Below, in pieces: positions 12,301 to 24,283 of a stretch of 64,000 bases of DNA. The position numbers were made by a program, and so were the translations under genes. This DNA comes from Tetrastigma voinierianum (lineage: Eukaryota > Streptophyta > Magnoliopsida > Vitales > Vitaceae), in the NCBI GenBank assembly GCA_016808115.1, contig JAEQBH010000035.1, positions 1,488,001-1,552,000 of the forward strand, in the 5' to 3' direction. The notes under the pieces are model-generated. The model made no database searches. It was not told where the DNA came from and worked only from the letters and a program-made list of their open reading frames with translations. Positions within the stretch are counted from its first letter, which is position 1; every line of letters starts with the position of its first letter.

Positions 12301-12640
12301 AAATACTTTGAATTTGTATAAAGAATATATGTATGTACATTAGTGGTTTTGTGAAAATGTGTGTGGAGCTTGGAGGCTCTTTTGAAAGAATACAGGTTTT
12401 TTCATATTTGAATTAGTGTAAATTGTGTATATAGAATTTGGGACATGTCCTATATACAGCTGTTATGCTGCCGAAATTTTATAAAATCATAAGTTTAGAA
12501 AAAAAAAAAAAAATTATACGAGATTGAAGCAAGCAATACGGCTTCGCTTCACAGGATTTTCTAGTCGTTAGAGGTAACGGCTGGGGAATTCTGTGAAGTG
12601 GTCGGCACACTTGCCGAGAGTAGGGGGTGGGGGGGTGTCA
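9371..12640 (+). repeat. Chromovirus A 5' LTR, about 3.27 kb
   Basis: It starts TGTAACGCCCC and ends GGGGTGTCA just before the primer site. The first 1.8 kb aligns with 17584-19149, and the last part aligns with the start of the reversed solo LTR at 19576. The 3' half (about 11270-12070) is filled with AAGCAAGC/CTTTTAAAGCAAGC motifs. The LTR was probably transcribed once, but I can place no sure promoter. Antisense ORFs such as 9955-10266 also occur in the 3' LTR only because the LTRs are repeats. Confidence 0.85.
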
Positions 12641-12643
12641 AGG

Positions 12644-12655
12644 TGGTATCAGAGC
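12644..12655 (+). other. Chromovirus A primer-binding site
   Basis: TGGTATCAGAGC, the exact site complementary to the 3' end of initiator methionine tRNA, lies three bases after the LTR end. Confidence 0.9.
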
Positions 12656-12807
12656 AGGATCTTAGGAAACCTGTGTTATTAAGCATCGCAGTTCTCGTAT
12701 ACACTTTTTTACACTATTGGCAACCATGCATTTTCTAATTCAAAGTACATACATATAAAGTGATTCAAAGGATTAAACATTTGGTTTTTTTTTTTAAATA
12801 CAGCACT

Positions 12808-14045
12808 ATGTCAGGCAGAGGACGTCGAGGTCGTCTTAAGAGAGTCATTCCATAGGTTTTCGAGCGTCCTGCTGTACCTGATAGGGATGAGCACGTAGTT
12901 GGTTCCACTACCGCCTATGAATCTCCAACAAGAGGGTCGTGCAGACCACATCTCGTCACCGTATGAGCCAAAGTGCTGCATTGCTTATGCAGAGCATGTG
13001 GCAGCATTGCTCCAAATAGTAGCCATAGAGACCCGTCAATAGTCGCAACCTCCACCGCCACCTGCAGGTTCTCAAGAATCTGAAGGTCGACAGAGAGTAC
13101 AGGTTGCATTGCTCATATGACGGCAAAGGGACAACTGCAGGCAGCTCATTTAGGGAAAGAAGCAAACGAGTAAACAAAGTTTACGGAGTTATAGGCTGCA
13201 CGGATGAGCAGAGAGTCTTGTTTTCCAGTTTTCTGATGGAAGAAAGGGCTAAGGATTGGTGGGATGCCTTGGAAAGGAGGTATCCTTATGGTATATCATG
13301 GGACCAATTTCAGCAAGAGTTCATTGATAGGTTCTTTCCTTAGATTCTAAGTGATTCTGTGGCAATGATGTTCTTCTAAAGAGAAGAAAAGGAACATGTC
13401 AAGAATGTATCATGAGAAGAACTGTGAACTAGTTAGGATTGTTCCATATATTCGTGCCGATGAAGTCCTATGTAAAAGGTTTTGGCAAGATCATGAAGAC
13501 CGATCGTGAGCGTTGGTCTCGCGGTTCCCCGGTAATAGATTTGGGGACTAAGTTGAAGCCGCTCTGAGAGTTGAGAAAAGTACTACAACTATGTATCAAA
13601 GTAGGCAAGAAAGTAAGAGGAGTGCACCAGGCACTTCCCAATAGAGCTTTGGCCAGTACAATAGAAAGAAAAGCAAGGGTAGAGGTTACAGAGGACGAGG
13701 TGCAGGTCGGGGAGCTATCTCTAGTCGCAGATCGCTGAGGCCCCCTTTGGCCAAGCAGCGCAGACCCAAAGTATTCTCCCACCGGGTCATATGTGTCAGA
13801 GGCGACACCATGGGGAGTGTAAGAGATATAGTACAAGGTGTTTCCACTATGGCCAGGAAGGCCATTTTATTAGGGAGTGCCCTCAGTTGATTGGTGTACA
13901 GACATCAATAGCCAGCCTAGCTACCCCAACACTAGAGATGAGCACTCACAAGACTTCGGGGAGAGGTTTCCCAAGCAGAGGGGCCAGCGCAGCCGCAGGT
14001 AGAGGTGGCCATGGTAGAGGCAGGGGTAGTGGCCCAGATGCATAG
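12808..14045 (+). pseudogene. Chromovirus A gag pseudogene
   Basis: Likely start MSGRGRRGRLKRVIP at 12808, stopped after 15 residues. Capsid core is readable at 13104-13343, with RVLFSSFLMEERAKDWWDAL and WDQFQQEFIDRFFP, the conserved retrotransposon gag domain. The zinc knuckle at about 13832-13873 reads CFHYGQEGHFIREC; the second cysteine of CX2CX4HX4C is replaced by tyrosine, so nucleic-acid binding would be impaired even without the stops. A glycine/arginine tail (GRGGHGRGRGSG) ends at 14045. Gag would build the particle. Several stops and frame changes interrupt it. Confidence 0.8.
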
Positions 14046-14089
14046 GAGACCTCAGACTAAAGCAGAGTTTATGGTCGTGACTCAAATAG

Positions 14090-14430
14090 ATGCGATGCAA
14101 ATCAGATATGGTTACTGGTATTATTTCTATCCTTGATCATGATGCATATACATTAGTGGACCAAGGAACCACACATTCATTTGCATCCAGGCCTTTCTTA
14201 GATCGCTTCCAGATAGAGACCCAGCCATTAGAGGGTCGTATGAGAGTTTCCTCCAAATGATCCGTTATTCTCGTATTACGCCGCAGTAGTCGAGATAGCA
14301 AGAGAGTTCATCAGGGACAGGAGTTCCAGCCGGACTTTAGCTTTAGATATGAGGGACTTCGATGTGGTTCTCGGCATGGATTGGTTGTCTCTCCACTGAG
14401 CCACATTAGATTGTTATAAAAAGGAACTAA
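14090..14430 (+). pseudogene. Chromovirus A protease pseudogene
   Basis: At about 14154 the frame reads LVDQGTTHSFAS, where the aspartic protease motif D[ST]GA should stand; DQG removes the serine or threonine after the catalytic aspartate. At about 14360-14400 the closing motif DVVLGMDWLSLH is intact and is followed by a stop. The enzyme would cut the gag-pol polyprotein. The spacing between the two motifs is close to normal. Confidence 0.75.
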
Positions 14431-14599
14431 AGTTGCATAGGCCTGGGAAATTGGAGGTAAAGTTCAGAGGAATACGCAGAGAGTTATCTTCCAGTATGAT
14501 CTCCGCCCAGAGCCGCAAAGGATGCCGGGCAAGGTAAGGGCTGTCGTGGTTATCTAGCTTATATGGTGGAGACAGGGAAAGAGGGGACTCTAGTGGATG

Positions 14600-15364
14600 A
14601 GATCTCCAAGAGTTGAGAGTTCCTAAATGTATTTCTGATGATATCGTATGATTACCTCTAAAAAAGAGAGAGGAGTTCACTATCGATTTGATCCTGTGGA
14701 CTGAGCCTCCATTTCCATTCCTCCCATAGATGGCTATCAGTCGAGAGCTAAGGCCTGCTAGAAGATTTGTTAAGTTAGGGGAATTCATTCGACCGAGCAT
14801 ATCCACATGGGGAGCTCCAGCTTCCTTTCGTGAAAAAGAGCGGGAGTTTGCTAGTTGTGTATAGATTACGCATAATTGAACAGAGTTACCATCCGCACCG
14901 CGCATCCACCCCTGTGATCGATGAGAGTTAATCATGTGCTCCAGGGTCCCGGTGCGTACTCCAAGCAAGATAGATTTGAGGTCGGGTATCACCGCTTGAG
15001 GGTGCAGGAGGGTGATGTTCCTAAAGAATGCATTCAGGACACGCTACAGACATTATGAGTTTCTGGTGATGTCGTTTGGCTTGACTAATGCTCCGACAGC
15101 ATTTATGGATTTGATGAACCGGGTATTCCAACCGTATTTGGATAGGTTTGTCATAGTCTTTATCGATGATATCCTAGTGTATTTAGGTAGTTCAGAGGAA
15201 CATTCAGAGCACTTGAGGATTGTGTTGCAAACCTTAAGGGAGCGACAGTTGTATGCCAAGTTGAGCAAGTGCCAATTTTGGCTTGATAGGGTGACATTCC
15301 TAGGTCATGAGATCTCAGCCGAGGGGGTAAGTGTGGATCCCCATAAAATAGAAGCTGTGGGTTA
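14600..15364 (+). pseudogene. Chromovirus A reverse transcriptase pseudogene
   Basis: The N-terminal part is scattered over frames (FTIDLILWTEPP at about 14680, FIRPSISTWGAP at about 14785). The 15012-15365 segment is continuous: FRTRYRHYEFLVMSFGLTNA, then VFIDDILVY with the catalytic aspartate pair, then CQFWLDRVTFLGHEISAEGV. It would copy element RNA into DNA. The catalytic centre is preserved although the gene is not; the stop at 15365 and upstream stops block translation. Confidence 0.85.
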
Positions 15365-15995
15365 ATTTTCGAAACTGCTAAAGAATGTCAGAGGGGTCAG
15401 AAGCTTCCTTTGGTTTTTGCAGGGTATTATGAAGTTTGTTGAGGGGTTCTCAAGATAGCAACCCCTAATCGTAATTGCCGACCAGAAAGATGTCAAGTAT
15501 TATTTGGTGGATGCCTACCAACAGAGTTTCAAGGAGTTGAAGGGTAGATTGAATTCAACTCCAGTTCTAGCTTTGCCCAATGTGAGAGATGGGTTTGTGG
15601 TTTACAAAGGATGCTTCGCCGTGCCTTGGTTAAAGCTTTGATGCAGAATGATAGGGTGATTGCATATGCCTCTAGATTGTACCTAAAGAAGCATGAGGAG
15701 AATTACTCCTACACACGACTTGGGGAGTCAGAATGTGTGTGGTTCGCCCCGAAAATATGGAGACATTACTCTATATGGTGTTCCTTGCAGATCTTTACAG
15801 ATCATAAGAGTCTTAAATATATTTTCACCCAAAAGAGTTAAACCCGAGGCAAAAAGAAGATGGCTTGAGTTGATTCTTTTCATGACTACGACTGCACTAT
15901 CGAAAGTACCATCTAGAAAATCTAATGTCGTAGCGGTATGCCTCGGTAGGCGGCCAGAGGTGCTCTTTTGTCTCATGAGACTGTGTTAGCTTCCA
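15365..15995 (+). pseudogene. Chromovirus A RNase H pseudogene
   Basis: Connection and RNase H region. The 15611-15841 segment reads VIAYASRLYLKKHEENY and IFTDHKSLKYIFTQKS, the usual TDHKSLKY block; it then shifts frame and continues (15842-15990) with traces of a KSNVVA-like segment. The first catalytic aspartate region (normally DAS) is altered near 15608. It removes RNA from the hybrid during replication. Confidence 0.75.
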
Positions 15996-16079
15996 ATGTT
16001 GGTAGATCTAAGAGCTTTAGGGGTGATATAAGAGGTTGAGGATTCAGGAGCCTTGTTAGCCACATTTCATGTTAGACCC

Positions 16080-17226
16080 CTCCTAGTGGATCAGATTCTA
16101 GTAGAGCAGTCGCAGGATCCACAGATGATTAAGCTTAAGGAAGAGATAGAAAAAGGAAAGAAAGCATAGTTTCAAATTAGAGATGGTGGCATGATAGTGA
16201 AAGGCAAGAAAAAGTGTGTGTTAGAGTATGGCGAGCTGAAGAGAGACATTAGGGAAGAAGCACATTCATCTGCATATGCTATGCATCCAGGTAGTACCAA
16301 GATGTACAGGACCTTGAAAGAACATTACTGGTGGAATGGGATGAAGCAAGAGATTGCAAGTTTCGTCTCCAGATGTCTAACCTGTCAGCGGGTGAAGGTA
16401 GAGCATCAGAGGCCCATATGGAAGATACAATTACTCCCTATTCCAGTATGGAAATTGGAGAAGATCACTATGGATTTTGTGACAGGTCTTCCACGGACTC
16501 AAAGGAAGCATGATGCTATATGGGTTATAGTTGATCGATTGACGAAGTTTGCTCATTTTCTGCCAGTTAATGTTGAGGATTCTCTAGAAAAAGTCAGCCC
16601 AGCTTGTATGTGTGTGGGATGAGAGATAGTGAGACTCATGGGGGTTCCAGCGAATAGTTTCAGATCGAGACCCCAGGTTCACATCCAGGTTTTAGCCTAA
16701 TTTGTAAACAACTTTAGGTACTCACCTTCATTTCAGTACAACATTTCATCCTCAGACAGATGGCCAGTCATAGAGGACCATTTAGACGTTAGAGGATATG
16801 ATGAGAGTTTGTGTGATGGAATTCAAGGAGTCGGGATACCCACCTGGGTAATCGATGGAGCTAGCTCTACAACAACAAACTATCGCCAAGATAGATGGCT
16901 CCATTTGAGGCAATCGTATGGCGTGAAATGTGGCACTCCGGTGTTGGGATGAGGTTGGTTAGAGAAGACTAGTAGGCCCTGAATTAGTGCAGATCACTTT
17001 AGAGAAAGTGAAAGTTGTTCGTGATAACTTAAAGATAGCAAGAGATAGACAGAAAAGTTATTCGGACAACCGTCACAGAGACTTTCAATTCGAGGTAGGT
17101 GACTGGGTCTTTTTGAAGATTTCCCCTTGGAAGGGTGTTTTGAGATTTGGGAGGCAAGGCAAGCTCAGTCCAAGATTTATAGGACCTTATGAGATCAGGA
17201 GGCGCGGGGCCGTAGCTTACAAATGA
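16080..17226 (+). pseudogene. Chromovirus A integrase pseudogene
   Basis: 16191-16622 carries the H2C2 zinc finger (HSSAYAMHPGSTKMYRTLKE and SRCLTCQRVK) and the start of the catalytic core, ITMDFVTGLPRTQ, with the first catalytic aspartate, then DAIWVIVDRLTKFAHF. The rest of the core (16620-16980) is frame-shifted. 16987-17226 is the GPY/F-type C-terminal module, with FEVGDWVFLKISPWKGVLRF and LSPRFIGPYEI. Integrase would insert the DNA copy. Confidence 0.82.
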
Positions 17227-17513
17227 AGTTACCCCTAGAGTTAATAAGGATTCATGACACATTTCATGTGTCGACATGTTAAGGAAGCATATTCCGCATC
17301 CTTTCATGCCGAGAGAGCAAATACAAGTAAACGTAAAGAAGAACTGAATTTACTAGGAAACACTCGTGCGCATTGTGTGGATCGTAAGGAATGTGTCGAG
17401 GAGTAAGGTGATCCCTTTGGTTAAAGTCCTATGGAAGAATCATGAGAGGGAGGCAGCTACTTGGGAGCGAGAGGCTCAGATGCGCCGTCAGTACCCTCAA
17501 TTATTTTCCAAAT
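17227..17513 (+). pseudogene. Chromovirus A chromodomain
   Basis: After a stop and shifts, the end of pol reads VLRSKVIPLVKVLWKNHERE and ATWEREAQMRRQYPQLF before a stop. This is the C-terminal chromodomain of Tekay/Del-type chromoviruses, which is thought to steer integration to chosen chromatin. It is the main evidence for the clade. The start of the domain is decayed. Confidence 0.75.
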
Positions 17514-17549
17514 GAGCTATTTTCCTTTCCTTTGAGTTTAGTTTGTTCA

Positions 17550-17583
17550 TTTCGAGGACGAAATGTTCTAAGGATGGAGGATT
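17550..17583 (+). other. Chromovirus A polypurine tract
   Basis: GAGGACGAAATGTTCTAAGG followed by ATGGAGGATT lies just before the LTR. It is the plus-strand primer region and mirrors the GGGACGAAATTC element at 1299. Confidence 0.75.
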
Positions 17584-19149
17584 TGTAACACCCCGTCCCG
17601 AGAGAATGTACAGTACATGTAACTGTAGGGGTGCATATGTGCACTAAGTACAATTGTCATATGTTTTTTTTTGGAGTTGTTGTTCAGGATGAAATTGTGA
17701 AATGATAAATTTATGAACCCGGAATGTGGTACTAGAACAAGGGTAAAATCGTAATTGATCAAATGGGACATGAAGGGCATAATCAAAGAAGATAGTATGC
17801 CAAAATTGAAATAAAACATAAATTTAGAAGATGGTGTGCCAAACATGAAAGTAACATAAGTTGATTGCAATATTTAAAGTGACTAAGGACTTAATTGCAC
17901 TATGGAAACATAGATTGTTAGTATACGAGACAAACCCTATTTTTGGTCTCAATTGCTAGTGGCTCCAATGCTTTGAAGAAGAATAAGCAAGAAAGGGGAA
18001 GAAGGAAGAAGAGGAAGAAGGAGAAGAAGTGAGAAGACCAAAAGGTATGTTTTCATTTTGGAATCATGTGTATTTTGATTCTGTGGTTTTGCATGTAATT
18101 TCATGGTTATTGGCTGTTCGTCAGGGTTTTGTGGAAGAGATCACCCAAACCCTAGAATTCTTGAAGTTTTGTGGCAAACCCACTGGTATACAATAAACAT
18201 GGAATCCATCAAAAATTTTATGGGTTGTATGATCGTGGACTCGAGTAAGTTCTTGATTTTCACCTAGGATTTGTTGTAAGAAGTTCTAAAACACCAATAC
18301 AAGTGTGGTGGAGTTGTTTTGGGTAAATTCCATGTTGGTTTTGAGGAATGGTTGTAAAAAAAAAGAGAATGTTGGGTTTTTTTTAAAGGAATTGCTGTCA
18401 AAAATTTTATAAAACCCTTGTTTTTGTTTTTGCTATAGGTTAAGTTATAATCATCCAAATCAATTGATTCCAATTGGTAAAGAACCATAAGATATAGGGA
18501 TATAAATGTATAAAAGGGACCAAGAGCAAATTGTACCTCTAAGACTCCCAAATACAGACTGAAAAGTGAGCTTGTGTAGCTCACTGATTATGTCTGGTTG
18601 GGTATTGTCAGAGCGCTTGGGCCATAAGTGGAGTTTCACTCATCCAAATTTAGTGATTCAAAATTCTGGGTAAAATAGACTTCTAGGGAAATATGTTAGC
18701 TGAAGGAAGTGCATGCACATTGTAACCCTAAAGTGCCCAGAAATTTTTCAAAGTGGAGCTATGTGCAGTTTCTGTTATGCCAATTTGAGTAATCTAGATA
18801 TAAAATACAATAACTTGAGTTTTGGTGATCCAAATTGGGTGATTCCAATTGGAGAAAAAACCTTAGAACCATAGATTCAAACTATTGAAGAAAAAATTTC
18901 AAATTTATGGAGTTAAGACCCCATAAATCAAGGATAATAGTAGGTGATTCAGTAGTGTAGGCTAAAAGCAAAGGCGGGAAAGTAGTGGAGTTGTGCTCAA
19001 GTTTCGGGACACAAAGAGGTGAGTGTTCTAAACCTATTTTTCAAATACTAGTGTATTATTATTATAAACTTTTTTACACTGGTATTTAATAGTTTTAATT
19101 GTAAACCATGTTTAAAACAAGCAATGAGTTTTTAAGCAAACAAAATGGA
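17584..19149 (+). repeat. Chromovirus A 3' LTR, truncated
   Basis: TGTAACACCCCGTCCCGAG starts the LTR, which follows the 5' LTR to about its position 11290, with several indels; one lies near 18955, where some 160 bases present in the 5' copy are missing. It stops in AAGCAAACAAAATGG, where family B sequence begins. About half of the LTR is lost. Confidence 0.8.
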
Positions 19150-19342
19150 TACGACAACGTTGTTTGCGAGGACACGATGTGGGCCACCTATCCCTTCTTG
19201 TTTAGGGATGAAGGTACGTGGTTTAGTCGTTTAAGATTTAAATGACTGTTTACATGCATGGTAGAGTGCACGTTGCATATGCATGTCAGTGATTGTAATT
19301 GTCCTGAATTTCGGGAAAAAATTCCTTTTAAGGAGGGGAGAA
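19150..19342 (+). pseudogene. Family B plus-strand element: end of pol and 3' untranslated part
   Basis: Only the last residues of the chromodomain are left (WATYPFLFRDEGTW at about 19176), then non-coding DNA to a purine run AAGGAGGGGAGAA before the LTR. The same stretch closes the window at 63905-64000, which confirms the family. The left edge is a deletion junction with LTR A. Confidence 0.75.
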
Positions 19343-22300
19343 TGTAAGACCCGAGAAATTCCAATTTCTAGAAAAAGGGCAAAATCGTAATTTCGATTAA
19401 AAATACGAAATTTATTCTCTAGATCTCGGATGACAAAACAAATTTCACCATTGGAATCATCTCCCGAAATCTAGCTAGCACGTCGAATTCTGAGACAGTT
19501 ATAGTTGGCACATTTTTCGAGGCATCGCGGTTTAGGTGTTGTAAAACGATTTTCGATGCGACGAAAGTCACATATTGACAAACCCCCACCCTCACGGCCG
19601 GGCGCAGTGGGGCCCCACTTCACAGAACTCAACCATTACCTCTAACGACCAGAAATCCCCCTGTAAGCGGCCGTATTGCTTGCTTAAACCTCCTATAAAA
19701 ATTTTCTTTTATTTATAACTTAGGATTTGGTAAAATCTAGCAAAATGAAAACTTCTAAAGATAGACGGCCGCAGCTAGTCTAAATTCCAACCCGTGATAC
19801 ATCCAATTTACACTATATCCAAAATATGGCGGAACCAAGATACCATCACATTCCCATCACACTAAACTATGTACATACATGTGTTCATATACAAATTCAA
19901 AGTATGTTCTTACAAAATATTATTAATGCACAAAGACGAACCGATGTCAAGACTAATCCTATCAGGTCTGCTTCTTATGCACTGCACTGAAAATAGTTTT
20001 TAAAATGGAAAAATAATGAGCTAAATGAGCTCAGTGAGTGTATGCTTTTATAAAAGGTTTTGCTTTTCCGGAAAACCTCAAAACTGCAAAACTTTCTTTT
20101 ACAATATTTCCGTGCTTTACTTTGTTTTGCTTGCTTTAAAAAGTTTCTAAAACTTTTCTTTCGCTTGTTTGTTTTTGTTCTTGCTTGCTTGTTTTATTTT
20201 GCTTTTCTTTAAAAGCCTAAAACTCTTATTTCTTGCTTGCTTAAAGTTTATAAACTTCATAATTTTTTCTTGCTTGCTTGTTCTTTATTTTGCTTCTTGA
20301 AAAGTTTCTTAAAACCTTTCACAAACCTTTGCTTTAAAATTTTCTCAAAACTTTTCATAAAACTGAGCTCGCTCAACCGCATGCTTTGAAAATAAAAACC
20401 CACTGAGCTTGCCTAACTCGACGCTTTGAAATTCAAACGGAGCTTGGCTCAACCGCTTGCTTTAAAACCTCCGGAAGCCTAGGCGACCGGGAACCAATGG
20501 TTGATTTTTCGCATATCATGCTTCAGAAACATCAACCAATGGAGGCCTATTTTTGCTTGCTATACCCGTGAACACGCAACCTAAGGCTCAACCGTGCCTG
20601 GAAGGATCCCGTCCGCGCTTCACCTTTCATTTTCCAGGACCTCGTACGCCATCACCATACTTAGTTAGAGCTCATAACCTTATATACCCCCTCGTACGTG
20701 CCACGGTCTCCTTTAAATGCATGACGCATGTCCTAAGTCACCGTGCAAAACTACAATGCATGTATGAAATCCTAACACCACCGCACGCACGGATACCTCC
20801 TCGACCTGCCTATTTTGCTTAAAAACCAGGAAGGCCTTGTTTCACAAACTTTCTTTGCCGCTTGTCGCCGCTTGCTCTTTCGTAAAACGGTTTTACACTT
20901 TGAAACCATTTTCTTGCCGTTTGCTTGAAAATGGTTTCACTTATTCAAAACCATTTGCTTAGTTGCTTGCTTGTTTCCAAAAATGGTTTAACTTTTCAAA
21001 ACCATTTACTTGTTGTTTAATTATGGTTTTACAATTTAAAACCAATGCTTTCTTTTCAAAAAATGGTTTAACTCAAAACCATTTGTTTGCTTTCTAAGTC
21101 ATCGCTGCTTTCGAAAAATGGTTTGAACTCAAAACCATGAAATACCAAACAGAAGCAATTTGTAATAATAATAATAATAATATAATTAGTATTTGGAAAA
21201 TGAGCTGAACACTACCTCTTTGCTTGCTTAACTTGAGCATCGTCTAATAATTTATCCCGCCTTTACTTTTAACCTACACTCAAACGAATATGACGACAAT
21301 TTAATCGCATAACTTAACGTACTTCCTAGACTTAGCCACACTCTTCATACTCTTTTAAAGCTAAGGTGCTAAGGGTTCCATTCCAACTGGAATCACCCAA
21401 TCTCGAGATAATCGAACTCAAGTTACGTCCGAAATAACCCGATTACTCTATGTCCAAAGCTGGATGAGGGAATTTTTCTGCACACGCCCCACTTTGAGGA
21501 ATTTTGGGCCACTTCAATCAGAATTTGGAGATTCTTACTTCTTAAGTTTTGTTCTCCTTGAAGTCTATTTTACGATCCTGAATCACTCCAAATCGATGTT
21601 AAACGGCGTTTATACTATAAAATAATAAAACCGGTTGAAACAGAAACCGTAACAGTCAGACTGGTGAAGAAGCTCAAGTCAGACCGGTACAACTTGGCCA
21701 AAATTGACCAGAATCACAATTGTACTGGTACAACTTCAAATTGTACCGGTAGAAGACACCCGAAATGCCCAAATTTTGTTATTTCTCCCACTTTTGATGC
21801 CAATTCACTCCATATAACTTCTATAATTCATAATACCTCAAAACTAACTTGGAAATCATCTAAAAACAACTCCACAACATGTGAGTTGGTGTTTTGAACC
21901 TCAAAATACAAAACCTTAGGTGAAAAATCCAAGAACACTACCTAAGGTCCACCACCTCTCTACACATCATGTAATTTGATGATTCCAAGTTTCTTTTTAC
22001 ATCAATTGGGGTTTTACTCTCATAACCCTAAGAAATCAAAGGTTTGTGACCTTTACACAAAACCTAGGCCAAGCCGAGCAACAATTCTCCTTACCAAAGC
22101 CCTAAGAATCCAAAATACACTAAGGCAAACACATCAAACACATATACCTTGATCTTGCTCTTCTCCTCCTTCTTCTCTTCTCTTCCTCCTTGGCTCTCTT
22201 CTTTTCTCAACAATCGTGGAGCTCCTAACTTTGGAGACCAAATGACATTTGGTTTTATTTTCCCATTTTATATTTTAGCATTTCTTTAATTGCAAATAGC

Positions 22301-24283
22301 ACTCTCATCTTTTTAATTTTGTAATTGTAACTCACTTTATTTGTATCTATGGCCCATCTCTAATTTGTTTCTAATTTCCATATCCATTTGCTTAATGACC
22401 ATTGTACCCTTGGTTTAATACCACAAATTCTGGGTTCCATAAACTTTCATTTCCTACTTTAGTCTCCAAAATACTACAATGTGACACTTAGTACTCTTAT
22501 ACACCCCTACAGTATCATGTACTGTACACTATCTCGGGACGGGGTGTTACACATATAACACGTACTCATGTGCCATGAGTGGTATGAGTAGAGAGAAATG
22601 ATGGGAATGGACTACGTATAGAGCCGAATGTCAAAATCGAGTTAAGGACAAAATGGTCATTTTGGAATTGTTAAGTTAGAAAAAGAAAAAATAATCAATA
22701 GTGTTTGTCTTCTCCAAAGTGAAAAAAAGAGCAAAAACATGAATTGAACAGAAGAGATGCAGAGAGGGTCGAAAAATTGATTTTAGAGAGAGAGCATCTT
22801 ACTTCTCTCTAAAATATCGTGCGATCCGACCGTTGGCAGTCTTCGGGACAAGAAGGAAAGCTGCTCTACACGGAGCAGGCTACGCGTGGACACCGAATTT
22901 GAGGTGTTTTGACAAACTTGGGTTTTACACTTTATTTAAGTGTTCTCCCTACTTGGGTTTTACACTTTATTTAAGTGTTTTTCAATGTTTCAGTTAGCTT
23001 GAGGCCTTGAACGGTCGTTTGATCGGTCCCAAAACTTTGGACCGAATTGATTGAATTTATTGAACCCAACATGAGATGTTCGTGAGCGTGAGGGACTGTT
23101 TGGGTTGACAATGGCATAAATAATGCTATAAATCATGTATTGATTATTGGAATGGGAGGCCTAAATGGTCAGAAACCCTGTTCACAACATGAACTTATGA
23201 TTTGGGTGATTTTCGAATAGTAACCGAGGGCCTCACTATTCCGAGAATAGTGTTCACAAAATAAATTTTGTGAATTAAGGTGTTTGGTCCAGTAATTCAA
23301 GTAGAATTGCTCGTGTTTGATCATTAGCCCACGTGAGCTAATTTTGATGTGATGAAATGAGAAATTACATAACATGATTGTGTGATTTAATTTTTATGTG
23401 AATATATGCATGTTTATATATTTGCATGTGTTAGACTGCATTGGAATTGGCATCATATGCATTCCATATGCACTGGGACACCCTAGGACGGTAGTATGCA
23501 TGAGACAGTCTATAAACGGCTCGCAGGTTTGTCTAAAACTAAAAAACACTGAGGGTAGTCATAATAAAAACATCAATCGCTTCGAGACTACCAATTGATA
23601 TACATCGGAGGTAGTCCAGCAACAATCAATCGTCGGAGATGACCCAATTGATATACATCGAAGGGTTGTCCACAAACAAATAAACATACACGACACAATG
23701 AGGCTTAGGCGAAAGCGTGAGTCTATGAGGACTCTGGGCAACAGATGACTGCCAGATATCACAGACTGTATTTACTTGGATGTGTGTTTATATTTGGAAC
23801 ATTACACTGCACTTAGGTGGAGAGTAGCCCACTTTAGAGCGATTCCACTATCAGCATTAGCTCACCCCGTCGAGGGATACTATTTTACAGTACAGTGGAG
23901 CTTAAGGAGGGACGGTTCGTCTCTAGACTGAGGTTTGGGGCAGAGCTTGATTGTGGCTTTGGGTTATGATGTATTACATGTATTAGAATTCTCTAATTTT
24001 AATATATGTGTTGTATAAGAGTAAACTTTGAACTCTTGAACTATGGTTGGATAGTTGGATATATATATACATTGTTATGAGTATTGGTTTATGAGCCCAA
24101 GGCCATTTTAATCATAGATCGCTAATATCGACTATTCAGACAGTTTTATGCAGGTGTTATTTGGGCAGAGCTCCCGCATGTGCGAGGCTCACGATTTTAT
24201 GAAGTGGCTGCCGGGTAACCCGACATCCACTTGTATTCTCGCGGCCGACGTAGTCAACGGACCCCCAGGATCGGAGTGTCACA
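19343..24283 (+). repeat. Family B 3' LTR (plus strand) interrupted by a solo LTR
   Basis: It starts TGTAAGACCCGAGAAATTCC and runs 19343-19575, then resumes at 22557 and ends GTGTCACA at 24283. Without the insertion it is about 1.96 kb. It matches the minus-strand LTR at 26450-28255 and the LTR at 54472-56404. Directly beyond its end lies minus-strand RT of the same family, so this element had inserted into another family B copy in opposite orientation. Confidence 0.8.
19576..22551 (-). mobile_element. Solo LTR of family A, reversed, nested in LTR B
   Basis: Read on the minus strand it starts TGTAACACCCCGTCCCGAG and ends GGGTTTGTCA, 2976 bases. Its end matches the end of LTR A (12530-12640), including the block GTTAGAGGTAATGG-like and CTGTGAAGTGG. 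CATAT flanks both ends (19571-19575 and 22552-22556), a perfect 5-base target duplication. No internal region is present, so it is a solo LTR left by recombination between two LTRs. It contains GCTTGCTTGC runs and ACCGGTAC boxes. ORFs within it (20553-20822, 21664-21897) are not genes. Confidence 0.88.

Larger units (their letters stand above)
9371..19149 (+). mobile_element. Chromovirus A (Tekay/Del-like), 3' LTR truncated
   Basis: A Ty3/gypsy element with order 5' LTR (9371-12640), primer site, gag, protease, RT, RNase H, integrase, chromodomain, polypurine tract and 3' LTR (17584-19149). The pol order and C-terminal chromodomain place it among chromoviruses; LTRs near 3.3 kb fit Tekay/Del. 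It is inserted in the integrase C-terminus of copia-1; the five left flanking bases are TCTCG. The right end is lost in a deletion that joins its 3' LTR to family B, so its target duplication cannot be tested. Many stops and indels show it is dead. Confidence 0.85.
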
